DNA from: Chitinophagaceae bacterium
GTDB lineage: Bacteria > Bacteroidota > Bacteroidia > Chitinophagales > Chitinophagaceae
Assembly: GCA_016721725.1 (NCBI GenBank)
Contig: JADKHN010000001.1
Coordinates: forward strand, 124,001 to 188,000
Direction: 5' to 3'
DNA length: 64,000 nt
Shown: piece after piece, positions 51,762 through 61,159 of the stretch
How the letters are laid out: each line of letters opens with the position of its first letter
How positions within the stretch are numbered: position 1 is the stretch's first letter
Program-made: the position numbers and the translations under genes
The notes under the pieces: model-generated
The model's database searches: none
The model's input: only the letters and a program-made list of their open reading frames with translations
What the model was told of the DNA's origin: nothing

Positions 51762-52111
51762 TCAGGCTTTTTTTGAACCGGTGAAACCGTTCTTTTGCAG
51801 GTATTGAAGGACCTTGTCCCGGTTGTCACCCTGTATGATGATTGCTCCATCCTTGACCGATCCCCGGTTCCGCAGAATGACTTCAGTTTTTTACCCAGGG
51901 CCTCAAGATCTTCGTTCTTGCCCACAAAGCCGGTGACCAGGCTGACCACCTTGCCAGCCCGGTTCCTGGTATCCAGTCTGACCGATAGTTTTTGCTGAGC
52001 GGGAGGCAGGGTATCCGGCTCTTCCATCTCATGCCGTGGCAATTGGAATCCGGGATCGGTTGAATACACCAATCCGCCCTGTGGTTGAACGATATTTTTC
52101 TTTTTACTCAT
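51762..52111 (-). pseudogene. SUI1/YciH-family translation factor with an apparent -1 frameshift
   Basis: The N-terminal part reads as a SUI1-domain protein: KLSVRLDTRNRAGKVVSLVTG, then EDLEALGKKLKSFCGTG. After that the annotated frame turns into nonsense. Shifting by one base restores the family end: GGSVKDGAIIIQGDNRDKVL, then QYLQKNGFTGSKKA and a TGA stop at 51762-51764. The break is at a C run (51862-51865, four C on the plus strand). Five C would keep one frame of about 116 aa, the normal YciH length. It may be a sequencing or assembly slip, a real mutation or a recoding site. SUI1/YciH proteins act in start-codon choice. Confidence 0.85.
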
Positions 52112-52143
52112 GCTGATTCTCTAGCGGATATTTTTCCGATGGC

Positions 52144-52995
52144 TCAGATCACCTTGGCCTTCAAGCTCAGGTCGAGGCTTCTGGCCTGATGAATGATGGC
52201 GCCGCTGGAGATATAATCCACCCCGGTCGCCGCATAAATTTCCAGGTTATCGAGGTTGATGCCTCCGCTCGCCTCAGTTTCAACCCGGCCATCAATGAGT
52301 TTCAGGGCCTCTGTGACCAGTTCGGGTTTGAAGTTATCGAGCATGATCCGGTCAGCCTTGCCCGTTGCCAGCACCCGTTCAACATCTTCCATACTTCTGG
52401 TCTCTACCTCGATCTTCAGTCCGGGTTTTAGCTTCTGAACATAGTCATAGGCTTTTTCGATCGCTATTTCGATCCCGCCGCAAAAGTCGATGTGATTGTC
52501 TTTCAGCATGATCATATCATACAACCCGAACCGGTGATTGTATCCCCCGCCGATACGGACCGCTTCTTTTTCGAGCAGTCGGAAATTGGGCGTGGTCTTC
52601 CGGGTATCGAGCAGTTTGGTATGATAACCGGACAGCCTGTCTGTATATTTTCGTGTCAGGGTGGCGATGCCGCTCATTCTTTGCATGCAGTTCAATACGA
52701 GGCGCTCGGCCTGGAGGATCACCCGGATATCCGCTTCTGCTTCAAAGGCGATCTCACCAAAAGCCATGGGGTCCCCGTCTTTTTTAAATGGATGGAAGGT
52801 CGTATCGGGTTGAAGGTATTGAAAGATATGAAGGGCCACATCCATACCGGCCAAGACCCCGTCTTCCTTGATCTTTAAAACGGCCTTGCCTTTGGCGCCT
52901 GCATCTATACAGGAAAGGGTGGAATGATCCCCGTCGCCGGTATCCTCTTCCAACGCGTTTTTGATCAGCACGTCAAGCTTCGCTTTGTAGTCCAT
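52144..52995 (-). CDS. nadC: Nicotinate-nucleotide pyrophosphorylase (quinolinate phosphoribosyltransferase)
   Basis: This enzyme makes nicotinate mononucleotide from quinolinate and PRPP in de novo NAD synthesis. It is 283 aa, the usual length. The core DTRKTTPNFRLLEKEAVRIGG with GGYNHRFGLYDMIMLKDNH, and the GKADRIMLDNF and EASGGINLDNL segments, identify NadC. The early EDTGDGDHSTL stretch is typical. It is 148 bases upstream, in map order, of the SUI1 gene and on the same strand; nadE, for the last NAD step, lies 3.4 kb away. Confidence 0.96.
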   Translation of the reverse strand: MDYKAKLDVLIKNALEEDTGDGDHSTLSCIDAGAKGKAVLKIKEDGVLAGMDVALHIFQYLQPDTTFHPFKKDGDPMAFGEIAFEAEADIRVILQAERLVLNCMQRMSGIATLTRKYTDRLSGYHTKLLDTRKTTPNFRLLEKEAVRIGGGYNHRFGLYDMIMLKDNHIDFCGGIEIAIEKAYDYVQKLKPGLKIEVETRSMEDVERVLATGKADRIMLDNFKPELVTEALKLIDGRVETEASGGINLDNLEIYAATGVDYISSGAIIHQARSLDLSLKAKVI

Positions 52996-53056
52996 AGGGA
53001 CAAAGCTAAGAAAGAACTGAAAAAGAAAATGGATGGGCTAAAAATGCCGGATGAGT

Positions 53057-53437
53057 TCAATTCGTCTCAAACCGGATCTCCTGGAGAAATTGCTTGTCGG
53101 ATTTGAGCTTCATGAAGATGGTGGTGCGGAAAGAACCGTTCCGGGTGACCAGGGTTCCGATGCAATATTGCGATCCGGCTTTTTCACCTTTGTGGATCAC
53201 TTCGAAATTCTTGACCGGATTATTGGTGAAAAAATCCTTCAGGACCATTTCGGCCTGGCTCTTGCTGTAGCTGTTACTTTTATCCGGCATGGAGATCTCA
53301 ACCGTATTGTCGAAGAAACGGGAGATGGCGGTAACGTTACCCGTTTTCAAAGCCGCCACCACTTCATCGATACTCGAAAAAAGGGTGAAGGAACTCAGTA
53401 AAACCGCACTAACAGCCAGTATAAAAAATCGTTTCAT
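53057..53437 (-). CDS. DUF4783 family protein
   Basis: This is a 126-aa exported protein. After a signal peptide (about 1-20, VSAVLLSSFTLF) it has the DUF4783 pattern: DEVVAALKTGNVTAISRFFD, VEISMPDKSNSYSKSQAEMV and NNPVKNFEVIHKGE. The fold is NTF2/SnoaL-like by pattern. It is located just before nadC on the same strand, which is a common Bacteroidota arrangement. The function is unknown. No lipobox is seen. Confidence 0.88.
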   Translation of the reverse strand: MKRFFILAVSAVLLSSFTLFSSIDEVVAALKTGNVTAISRFFDNTVEISMPDKSNSYSKSQAEMVLKDFFTNNPVKNFEVIHKGEKAGSQYCIGTLVTRNGSFRTTIFMKLKSDKQFLQEIRFETN

Positions 53438-53571
53438 TTCATATCGTTTACTAGTATAAAAAACACCAAAAACGTGCCAAGCTATGTTAAATTTAGGGAT
53501 AGTTTGGCTCTTGGCCGGAGACGAATAGCAATAGTAACGGATTTTAACGGCAATTATTTTAGTTTTACAGG

Positions 53572-55089
53572 ATGAAAAACAAAGCCATATTGGTGATCAT
53601 GGATGGATGGGGCCTGGGCAAGATCAAAAGCAGCGATGCCATCCAGCATGCCCGTACCCCTTTTGTCAGCGGGTTATACGACAAGTTCCCTCATACGACC
53701 CTGGTGACCTGCGGTGAAGAAGTGGGATTGCCCGAAGGGCAGATGGGAAACAGCGAAGTGGGCCACCTGAACCTGGGAGCCGGCCGCATCGTATACCAGG
53801 AATTACAGCGCATCAATGTAGCCATCCGCAGTGGTGAATTCGCACAGAATGAAACCCTCCTGAAGGCCCTGCACCATGCCCGGGATCAGCAAAAGACCCT
53901 TCACCTGATCGGACTGGTCAGTGATGGCGGCGTTCATTCGCATATCAATCACCTGAAAGCGATCACCGGCATTTGCCGGCAGGAAGGATTGACGCAGGTA
54001 AGGGTTCATGCCTTTACCGATGGGCGGGATACGGACCCCAAAAGCGGTTTGGGGTTCCTGACTGAATTAGAGGAACACCTGCAACAAACGACGGGAGAAA
54101 TTGCCAGTATCACCGGCCGCTATTATGCGATGGACCGGGATAAACGATGGGAAAGGGTCAAACTGGCCTACGACGCCCTGGTGAATGGACAGGGTTCGCA
54201 GGTGGACGATATGCTGGTCGCAGTCAAAGACTCTTATGAAAAAAGCGTAACGGATGAATTCATCAAACCCATCATCCGGAAAGACCTGGAGCACGGGCAG
54301 ATCCAAAACGACGATGTGGTGATCTGTTTCAATTTCCGCACCGACCGTTGCCGCGAAATAACCGAAGTGCTGACCCAGAAAGAAATGCCCGAGCTCGGCA
54401 TGAATACCCTGCAGCTGCATTACACCACCATGACACAATACGATCACAGTTTCAGGAACGTGAACGTGATCTTCCGGAACGACGATCTGAGGAATACCCT
54501 GGGTGAGATCCTGGAAAAACACCAGAAGACACAGATCCGTATTGCCGAAACGGAAAAATATCCCCATGTCTCCTTTTTCTTCAGTGGCGGAAGGGAAGTC
54601 CCGTTTACCGGCGAAAAAAGGATCATGATCCCTTCCCCTAAAGTGGCCACGTACGACCTTCAACCGGAAATGAGCGCCCGCGAAGTGACAGCGGCCATTT
54701 TGCCAGAGATCAGAAACCAAACGGCGGATTTCATTTGCCTGAATTTCGCCAATGCGGATATGGTGGGACATACTGGTGTCTGGAATGCGGTGATCAAAGC
54801 GGTGGAAACCGTGGATGAGTGTGTTGGACAGGTCGTATCCGCCGCGCTGGAAAATGACTATACGGTCTTTTTACTGGCCGATCACGGCAATGCCGATTAC
54901 GAGATCAATGAGGACGGAACGCCCAATACGGCGCATACCCTGAACCCGGTCCCTTTCTTCATCATCGACAAGGCATGGAAGGGAAGGATCAAACCCGGCA
55001 AACTGGGCGATATCGCTCCTACCATACTGACGATGATGAACCTGCCCATACCCGCCGAGATGACCGGAACGGTCCTTTGCGAAGGATAA
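53572..55089 (+). CDS. gpmI: 2,3-bisphosphoglycerate-independent phosphoglycerate mutase
   Basis: This Mn-dependent enzyme interconverts 3- and 2-phosphoglycerate in glycolysis. It is 505 aa, typical of iPGM. The catalytic Ser is Ser61 in GQMGNSEVGHLNLGAG, and the early metal Asp is in VIMDGWGLG. Later metal ligands are in NFANADMVGHTG and LADHGNADYEI. It belongs to the alkaline phosphatase superfamily. It is monocistronic, with an AT-rich leader. Confidence 0.97.
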   Translation: MKNKAILVIMDGWGLGKIKSSDAIQHARTPFVSGLYDKFPHTTLVTCGEEVGLPEGQMGNSEVGHLNLGAGRIVYQELQRINVAIRSGEFAQNETLLKALHHARDQQKTLHLIGLVSDGGVHSHINHLKAITGICRQEGLTQVRVHAFTDGRDTDPKSGLGFLTELEEHLQQTTGEIASITGRYYAMDRDKRWERVKLAYDALVNGQGSQVDDMLVAVKDSYEKSVTDEFIKPIIRKDLEHGQIQNDDVVICFNFRTDRCREITEVLTQKEMPELGMNTLQLHYTTMTQYDHSFRNVNVIFRNDDLRNTLGEILEKHQKTQIRIAETEKYPHVSFFFSGGREVPFTGEKRIMIPSPKVATYDLQPEMSAREVTAAILPEIRNQTADFICLNFANADMVGHTGVWNAVIKAVETVDECVGQVVSAALENDYTVFLLADHGNADYEINEDGTPNTAHTLNPVPFFIIDKAWKGRIKPGKLGDIAPTILTMMNLPIPAEMTGTVLCEG

Positions 55090-55161
55090 GAATTTACGGG
55101 ATGGCCGAAAGATTATTTACCTTTATCCTCCTGACTTCAAAATAAATATAAAACGACTTAC

Positions 55162-55665
55162 ATGCTTAAAAAAATACTGAAACGAACCTTGCTGGTACTA
55201 TTACTGGCCTTTATCGTCATCCAGTTCTTCCGCCCGGCCAAGAATAAAGCGGAAGGCATCAGCAACAACGACATCACCAAATTGTATCCGGTGCCCCAGG
55301 ATGTACAGGATATCCTTAAGACCAGTTGCTATGACTGCCACAGCAACAATACCGTTTATCCCTGGTACGCCGAAGTGCAACCCGTTACCTGGTGGCTGGA
55401 TAAACACATCCAGGATGGCAAGAAGGACCTGAATTTCTCCGAATTCGCCGGTTACCGGCTCAGGCGCCAATATAAAAAACTGGAAGAGATCAATGAACTC
55501 GTGAAAAAGAATGAGATGCCCCTGGATTCCTATTTGTGGATACACAAGAACGCCAAGCTCAGCGATGCGCAAAAATTGACACTGGCCAATTGGGTGACTG
55601 CCGTAAGGGATACCATGAAGGCCACTTATCCCATGGATAGCCTGGTCAGAAAGAAACAATCCTAA
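55162..55665 (+). CDS. Haem-binding domain protein, membrane-anchored
   Basis: This is a 167-aa protein with a single N-terminal membrane anchor (TLLVLLLAFIVIQFF, about 9-23) and a CxxCH haem site at Cys56-Cys59-His60 in SCYDCHSNNTVYPWY. The pattern PVTWWLDKHIQDGKKDLNFS is typical of the Haem_bd (DUF1924-like) family. It may bind c-type haem in the periplasm for electron transfer or sensing. The downstream small gene and TonB receptor are on the same strand and could be co-transcribed. Confidence 0.85.
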   Translation: MLKKILKRTLLVLLLAFIVIQFFRPAKNKAEGISNNDITKLYPVPQDVQDILKTSCYDCHSNNTVYPWYAEVQPVTWWLDKHIQDGKKDLNFSEFAGYRLRRQYKKLEEINELVKKNEMPLDSYLWIHKNAKLSDAQKLTLANWVTAVRDTMKATYPMDSLVRKKQS

Positions 55666-55691
55666 TTTTCAACAAGGCTCCTTTTTTTGAA

Positions 55692-56201
55692 ATGAGAAAA
55701 ATCACAAAGCGATATGCGGCCTCAGGTTTGATCCTGCTCCTGGCCATGCCTTTGTTTTTTTCTGTCGCCGCCCTGATCATACAAAAAAAGATCCAGCATC
55801 ATAACAAGGAAAGACTGGAGACTGAAACACTGCAAACGATAACGATCAGCCGGGATGATCTTCATTGGGTGAAACCCGGTAAGGAAGTAGCCCTGCAAGG
55901 TGAATTGTTCGACGTAAAATCCATAAGGACCGAGGGAGACCAGGTTATATTGACCGGCTTTTTCGATAAAAAAGAATCTGACCTGGTCAGGCATTTGTCC
56001 AAACTCACCGATCAGAAGGAAACCAATGGCAATCCGATCGGCCGGCAGGCGGTCAAGTTCATTTTCTTTCCTGTTTTTACAGTTATGGAAGAGGTGACCT
56101 GCTCCCGTCCAATTCCGCCCCTGTCTGCCGTTTATCATCCTTATGATGAAAGGATAACGGGTGTACCGGAAACAACTTTGTTACAACCTCCCCGGGCCTG
56201 A
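55692..56201 (+). CDS. Hypothetical membrane-anchored protein
   Basis: I do not recognise this 169-aa protein. It has one N-terminal hydrophobic helix (YAASGLILLLAMPLFFSVAALI, about 8-29) and a charged, mostly soluble rest (ERLETETLQTITISRDDLHW; YNL-like turns). There are no Cys clusters or catalytic motifs. It lies 26 bases after the haem-binding gene and ahead of a TonB receptor. Similar small proteins are found next to metal-uptake receptors in Bacteroidota, which may hint at metal handling. Confidence 0.65.
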   Translation: MRKITKRYAASGLILLLAMPLFFSVAALIIQKKIQHHNKERLETETLQTITISRDDLHWVKPGKEVALQGELFDVKSIRTEGDQVILTGFFDKKESDLVRHLSKLTDQKETNGNPIGRQAVKFIFFPVFTVMEEVTCSRPIPPLSAVYHPYDERITGVPETTLLQPPRA

Positions 56202-56292
56202 TCCCTGCTCTTTCAAGGCATACTCTGAGCTGTGCTTTTTCACCATGCCATTCGCATGGGCCATTTCATTTATTTCAAAACAACCTGACAAC

Positions 56293-58599
56293 ATGCTAAG
56301 GATATACTTATCCCTGGGTCTGCTTTCTATGACTGCAAGCGGGATCGCCCAGGAGAAGAACATAAAAAAAGATACGGCCTTCAAAGAGATTAGTCTCGAG
56401 GAAGTGGTCATATCAGCCAGTAATTTCTCGGAAAAGAAAAAGAACATAGCCCAGAAGATCGAGGTCATCAGCGGTAAAACGATCGCACAGACCAATGCCC
56501 AGAATACGGGAGACCTGCTGATGAGCACAGGCAATGTCTTTGTGCAAAAAAGCCAGCAAGGCGGAAGCAGCCCGGTATTAAGGGGCTTTGAAGCCAGCCG
56601 CATACTGATCGTCATTGATGGGGTAAGAATGAATAACGCGATCTACCGGAGCGGTCACCTGCAAAATGTGATCACGGCCGATCAGAATTCGCTCAGCCGG
56701 CTGGAAGTGATGTACGGCCCCTCCTCCACCATCTATGGCAGTGATGCCCTGGGTGGCATTGTTCATCTGGTCACCAAGTCGCCGGTACTCTCGGGTGATA
56801 AGAAATTCCTGGCCACCGGCACCGGCTTTGTACGATACAGCAGTGTCAACAATGAAAAGACGATCCATGCGGATGCGAGCCTGGGAGGGAAAAAACTGGC
56901 CTGGATGCAATCCTATAATTACAGCGATTTCGGTGATATGAGGATGGGCAGTGTCTACCCGGATAAATACCCCGGGTTCGGTAGACGGAGCACCTATATC
57001 GCCCAGGTCAACGGAGTGGATTCGGTCATGGTGAACAAGGACGACCGCGTGCAGAAATTCTCCGGTTATAAACAATGGGACATCATTCAAAAAATCCTGT
57101 TCCAGCAAAATCCGCGGATCAGCCATGCACTGAATTTCCAGCTTTCCAATTCAACGGATGTACCCCGGTACGACCGTTTGCAGGACGTCAAGAATTTCGG
57201 GGGATCGATCGGTACCACCTTGCGTTTCGCGGAATGGTACTATGGTCCGCAGAAAAGGATCCTGGGCGCTTATGAATTCAACGCCGCTGACCTGGGCTTT
57301 TTGTCTAAACTGAAAGTGAATATCAATTACCAGGATATTGAAGAGAGCCGGCAGACCCGGGAGTACCGCAGGTACGACCGATTTGACAGCCAGGTGGAGA
57401 GAGTGAAAGTTTTCGGTTTCACGGCCAGCGGACAGAAGATGATGGACCGGCACGAACTGACAATTGGCCTCGATGGCCAATTCAACGATGTCAAGTCGAG
57501 AGCCACCCGTACCAACCTGACCACGGGCTCGGTATCCAAACTGAATACCCGTTACCCGGACGGGAAGAATAAGATGAATAATTTCGGCCTCTTCGCCCAG
57601 CACCTGTATAAATTCAAGAACGAAAAACTGGTTTTGAATGACGGCATCCGTTTTCAATATATCAATCTCAGAAGCAATGTAGAGGATAATTCATTCTTCC
57701 ACCTGCCCGATACGGCCGTCAACCAGAAAAGCTATGCGTTCACCGGTAACATCGGTGTGGTCTACAGCCCGTTCAGGAATACCCGGATCAAGGCCTCGGT
57801 ATCTTCCGGGTTTCGGGCACCGAATATCGATGACCTGTCCAAGATCTTCGAATCCAGCACCGCGGCTAAACAGGTGGTGGTACCCAATGCCAGCATCAAA
57901 CCGGAATACACGTATAATTTCGATCTGACGCTGAGCCAGGGTATCGCCAACCGGGTGAATATTGAACTGACGGGTTTCTATACCTTGTTCCGGAACGCGC
58001 TGATCAAAGCCCCGTTCAAACTGAACGGACAGGATTCCATCCTGTATAACGGGGTGATGAGCAAGGTGCTGGCCAACCAGAACGTGAATAAAGCCAATGT
58101 CTATGGATTCTCCTTTAATATGGAGGCTGAGATCATCAAAGGGCTTTCTTTTAATACCCGGTTTTCCTATACCCGGGGAAGTTTCAAAACGGATGCTTCC
58201 AAAAATTCAAGTGTATACGAAAAGCAATCCAATGGCACGTACGCGCTGGTGAGTAAAAAGGTCTCCAGCAAACCACTGGATCATATCCCGCCCATGATGG
58301 GAAAAACGAGCCTGTCTTTTCAACACCGGATCTTCTACACCGAACTCAACCTGTTGTACAACGGATGGAAAAAACTGGACCAGTATAATGCCGATGGAGA
58401 GGACAATGCGCAATATGCCACTGCGGACGGGATGCCGGGTTGGATGACCCTGAACTGGAAAGGCTCGGTGACCCTGGTCAAAAAATTTCAGGTACAGGTT
58501 GGCGTTGATAATATCCTGGACCGGAATTACCGGAATTTCGCATCCGGGTTTTCAGCCGGGGGACGCAATTTCCTGGTCGGTCTGAGGGTTAATTGGTGA
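56293..58599 (+). CDS. TonB-dependent receptor
   Basis: This is a 768-aa outer-membrane receptor. A signal peptide (about 1-20, MLRIYLSLGLLSMTASGIAQ) is followed by a plug domain (LEEVVISASNFSEKKKNIAQ; GGSSPVLRGFEASRILIVID; YGPSSTIYGSDALGGIVHL). The barrel occupies the rest and ends in NFLVGLRVNW. The TonB-box candidate is the EVVISAS stretch. The layout is of the cobalamin/siderophore/haem family rather than SusC. The ATG at 56293 fits; an upstream open stretch to 56161 overlaps the previous gene and has no signal peptide. The substrate is unknown. Confidence 0.92.
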   Translation: MLRIYLSLGLLSMTASGIAQEKNIKKDTAFKEISLEEVVISASNFSEKKKNIAQKIEVISGKTIAQTNAQNTGDLLMSTGNVFVQKSQQGGSSPVLRGFEASRILIVIDGVRMNNAIYRSGHLQNVITADQNSLSRLEVMYGPSSTIYGSDALGGIVHLVTKSPVLSGDKKFLATGTGFVRYSSVNNEKTIHADASLGGKKLAWMQSYNYSDFGDMRMGSVYPDKYPGFGRRSTYIAQVNGVDSVMVNKDDRVQKFSGYKQWDIIQKILFQQNPRISHALNFQLSNSTDVPRYDRLQDVKNFGGSIGTTLRFAEWYYGPQKRILGAYEFNAADLGFLSKLKVNINYQDIEESRQTREYRRYDRFDSQVERVKVFGFTASGQKMMDRHELTIGLDGQFNDVKSRATRTNLTTGSVSKLNTRYPDGKNKMNNFGLFAQHLYKFKNEKLVLNDGIRFQYINLRSNVEDNSFFHLPDTAVNQKSYAFTGNIGVVYSPFRNTRIKASVSSGFRAPNIDDLSKIFESSTAAKQVVVPNASIKPEYTYNFDLTLSQGIANRVNIELTGFYTLFRNALIKAPFKLNGQDSILYNGVMSKVLANQNVNKANVYGFSFNMEAEIIKGLSFNTRFSYTRGSFKTDASKNSSVYEKQSNGTYALVSKKVSSKPLDHIPPMMGKTSLSFQHRIFYTELNLLYNGWKKLDQYNADGEDNAQYATADGMPGWMTLNWKGSVTLVKKFQVQVGVDNILDRNYRNFASGFSAGGRNFLVGLRVNW

Positions 58600-58687
58600 T
58601 CCTGGTCAACCCGGCCGGACTGCCGGAATGAAATTTTAACATAGTTCGTTGCCAATCAGCATCTTAACTACTTGATAACCATTTAAG

Positions 58688-58717
58688 AACACCCCGGAAT
58701 GCCGGGGTGTTTTTTAT
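58688..58717 (+). terminator. Rho-independent terminator after the TonB receptor
   Basis: A 10-bp perfect stem (AACACCCCGG / CCGGGGTGTT) with a 4-nt loop AATG is followed by six T. It lies 88 bases after the receptor stop and separates it from the sigma factor gene. Confidence 0.92.
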
Positions 58718-58779
58718 ACCGGATGCAGCAGAACTTTCTCATTATTTGTCTATATTTATAGGGTAATCAAAACACAAAT

Positions 58780-59361
58780 ATGACTGAAGAGCTAATGTTA
58801 GCCGGATGTCTTAAGAATAATGCTTCCGCACAAGAAGCGTTATATAACCGTTTTAGCCCCCGGATGCTGGGGGTATGTTATCGTTTTGCCAAGAACAGGG
58901 AGGATGCGGAAGACATGTTGCAGGAGGGTTTCATTAAAGTATTCACCCAAATGCACCAGTACCGGAACGAAGGGGCGCTGGAAGGCTGGATCAGGAGGAT
59001 CATCGTTCATACCTGCATCAATATCCTGAAGAAAAATAAGAAGTTCTCTGAAAGTGTGGATATCATACATGCCAAAAGCGTGTACGTGAATGAGGAACTG
59101 ATCCCGTCGATCATGCAGGCCAAACAGGTGGTGGAATATATCCGGCTTTTGCCATTGGGTTACCGGACCGTATTGAACCTGTATGCCATTGAGGGATTCT
59201 CGCATAAAGAGATCGCCGCCATACTGGACATTGAGGAAAGTACCAGCAGGAGTCAGTATACCCGGGCCAAAGCCATGCTGGAAGAGATCCTGATCAGGAA
59301 AAAGATCATTCAGCCGCCGAAAGAAAGAACGTCTTTTTTTGGAGCGGCATCCAGAAGATAA
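58780..59361 (+). CDS. ECF-type RNA polymerase sigma factor
   Basis: This is a 193-aa extracytoplasmic-function sigma factor. Region 2 is FSPRMLGVCYRFAKNREDAE, then DMLQEGFIKVF (about 26-57). Region 4 is LPLGYRTVLNLYAIEGFSHK, then EIAAILDIEESTSRSQYTRA (about 127-166). No classical FecR-type anti-sigma gene follows. The next gene instead encodes a protein with a short cytoplasmic N-terminus, one membrane helix and a large outer domain, in the position where an anti-sigma factor would normally be. Confidence 0.93.
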   Translation: MTEELMLAGCLKNNASAQEALYNRFSPRMLGVCYRFAKNREDAEDMLQEGFIKVFTQMHQYRNEGALEGWIRRIIVHTCINILKKNKKFSESVDIIHAKSVYVNEELIPSIMQAKQVVEYIRLLPLGYRTVLNLYAIEGFSHKEIAAILDIEESTSRSQYTRAKAMLEEILIRKKIIQPPKERTSFFGAASRR

Positions 59362-59428
59362 GATGTTAAAGAAACAAATCCTTTACCCCTGAAAACGACC
59401 AGAAACTAATAAAAGCTTTTTGTGAAAG

Positions 59429-61021
59429 ATGGAACGAAATTTTTACACGGACAATTTTGAACGGCTCTTGAAGGAAAAGTCTGACGAGTTCAGGATGTAC
59501 CCGTCAAGGCGTGTCTGGCACAGCATTTACAATGACCTGCACCCCAGCCGGCGCTGGCCTTCCGCCGCCATGAGCATGGTGTTGCTGGTGGTACTGATCT
59601 TTATCGGCTACCTGAATACGAGCGATAATGTTTCCCGGAAATTAGCGGAGAACGATCAAGCCACCACCGGATCCGAACGGAACAATTCGGCCAACGCACG
59701 GAACTCCTCAGGCTCCCGTAACCTGACGGTTTCGGACCAGCAAGGAAAGGACCCTGCTTCAACCAACACCACTCCCGGCATCAACACAACTGACCTGACC
59801 AATAGTACGGCATTGAACAGCCAGGCCGATCCGGTTACCAACGATCCGAACACATTCACTTCCTCAGCTCAACCTGAACAAGAGTCCGGGAACACGGCCA
59901 GTAAAACACCTCCTAAGGTTGCCGTTATCATGAATGCCAATAAAAATGTGGTCGCTGAAATGAATGATTATATCCAGAATGGCCAGCTGCTCACGGATAT
60001 CGTCGCCAGGAAAAACAAGGTTAAGTCCGTAACTAATGCCGATCCATCGAATAAGAACAGGGTTGAACCTTATGATGGAGCCCTGACCGTTTCCAATGAC
60101 CTGGTCGGGATCACTAAAGCCAATGTTCCGGTACCCGGTTCATTGCCCGATGAAAAAAAATCTGCCGACAAGGATAAGGCCGCAGCCGTTAAAACCGGGC
60201 TGGCTTTAACAGACAAGATCGATCCCAACCTGGAAAAATCCTGGATAGAAGATTATGCCTTCCATAACAAATCTTCCCGTAAGAAATGGAAAGACAGGGT
60301 GACCATGGAGATCTATGCGACTCCTTCTGTGGGATACCGCAGGCTGTCCAATACCTCCAATCCTGAGCCGGTTGTGACTTCCCTGACCGCAGTACCCATG
60401 GTATCCAAAGATGTCAACAGCGCGGTAGACCATAAGCCCTCGCTCGGACTGGAAGCCGGTGTCGGGTTTACCTACAGCTTCGCGAAGAAATTCAGGTTGA
60501 AGGCCGGTATTCAGCTTAATTATACCAATTACGGTATCAGCACCGATCAGACCAACCACCCGATCCTGACCACCCTGATGTTCAATGACCTCAATACCGG
60601 TTATTCATACCTGACACCCCGGACCACATCCCTGTCCAATACCTCCGGCGTCAAACCCGTGACCCTGCATAACAAAACCTACCAGGTATCCGTACCCGTG
60701 GGCGTTGCAGTTAAAATCGCAGGCAATAAGAACCTGGAGTGGTATGCCGGCGGTTCCATACAGCCTACCTATGTCATAGGTGGGAAAGCTTACCTGGTCT
60801 CGTCTGATTACCAGAATTATGTGATGGAATCTTCCCTGTTGCGTAAATGGAACCTGAATACCAGTGTGGAAACTTATATCAATTACAAGATGCGCGGATT
60901 TAATTTGCAGGTTGGTCCGCAATTCCGTTACCAGGTGATGTCCACCTACAATAAGAAATACACCATCAAGGAGAACCTCCACAATACCGGTCTTAAAGTG
61001 GGTATCGTAAAGAATTTCTGA
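59429..61021 (+). CDS. Membrane-anchored protein with C-terminal beta-barrel-like domain, linked to an ECF sigma factor
   Basis: This is a 530-aa protein that I do not recognise in full. Residues 1-44 are charged and helical (ERNFYTDNFERLLKEKSDEF) and would lie in the cytoplasm. A transmembrane helix (MSMVLLVVLIFIGYL, about 48-62) follows. Residues about 65-190 are low-complexity Ser/Thr/Asn/Pro. From about 290 there is a beta-strand-rich domain (MEIYATPSVGYRRLSNTS; FRLKAGIQLNYTNYGI; GLKVGIVKNF at the end) like small outer-membrane barrels. It follows the sigma gene by 67 bases. The N-terminus and topology are like those of an anti-sigma factor, but the role is inference. A terminator follows. 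Confidence 0.72.
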   Translation: MERNFYTDNFERLLKEKSDEFRMYPSRRVWHSIYNDLHPSRRWPSAAMSMVLLVVLIFIGYLNTSDNVSRKLAENDQATTGSERNNSANARNSSGSRNLTVSDQQGKDPASTNTTPGINTTDLTNSTALNSQADPVTNDPNTFTSSAQPEQESGNTASKTPPKVAVIMNANKNVVAEMNDYIQNGQLLTDIVARKNKVKSVTNADPSNKNRVEPYDGALTVSNDLVGITKANVPVPGSLPDEKKSADKDKAAAVKTGLALTDKIDPNLEKSWIEDYAFHNKSSRKKWKDRVTMEIYATPSVGYRRLSNTSNPEPVVTSLTAVPMVSKDVNSAVDHKPSLGLEAGVGFTYSFAKKFRLKAGIQLNYTNYGISTDQTNHPILTTLMFNDLNTGYSYLTPRTTSLSNTSGVKPVTLHNKTYQVSVPVGVAVKIAGNKNLEWYAGGSIQPTYVIGGKAYLVSSDYQNYVMESSLLRKWNLNTSVETYINYKMRGFNLQVGPQFRYQVMSTYNKKYTIKENLHNTGLKVGIVKNF

Positions 61022-61044
61022 TCAAAATAAAAAGGATCCCCGTC

Positions 61045-61079
61045 AAAAAAACGGCAGTCTGAACGGATTGCCGTTTTTT
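61045..61079 (+). terminator. Rho-independent terminator
   Basis: AAAAACGGCAGTC pairs with GATTGCCGTTTTT, with one G-T pair, across a 6-nt loop, and ends in a T run. It lies 25 bases after the membrane-anchored protein gene. Confidence 0.85.
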
Positions 61080-61159
61080 AATGGGCTTTTAACAGAACCG
61101 GGCGCTGTTCAAATGACCGGCTTTTTGTATTCCCGGGGATTACGGTTAATTTTGATATC

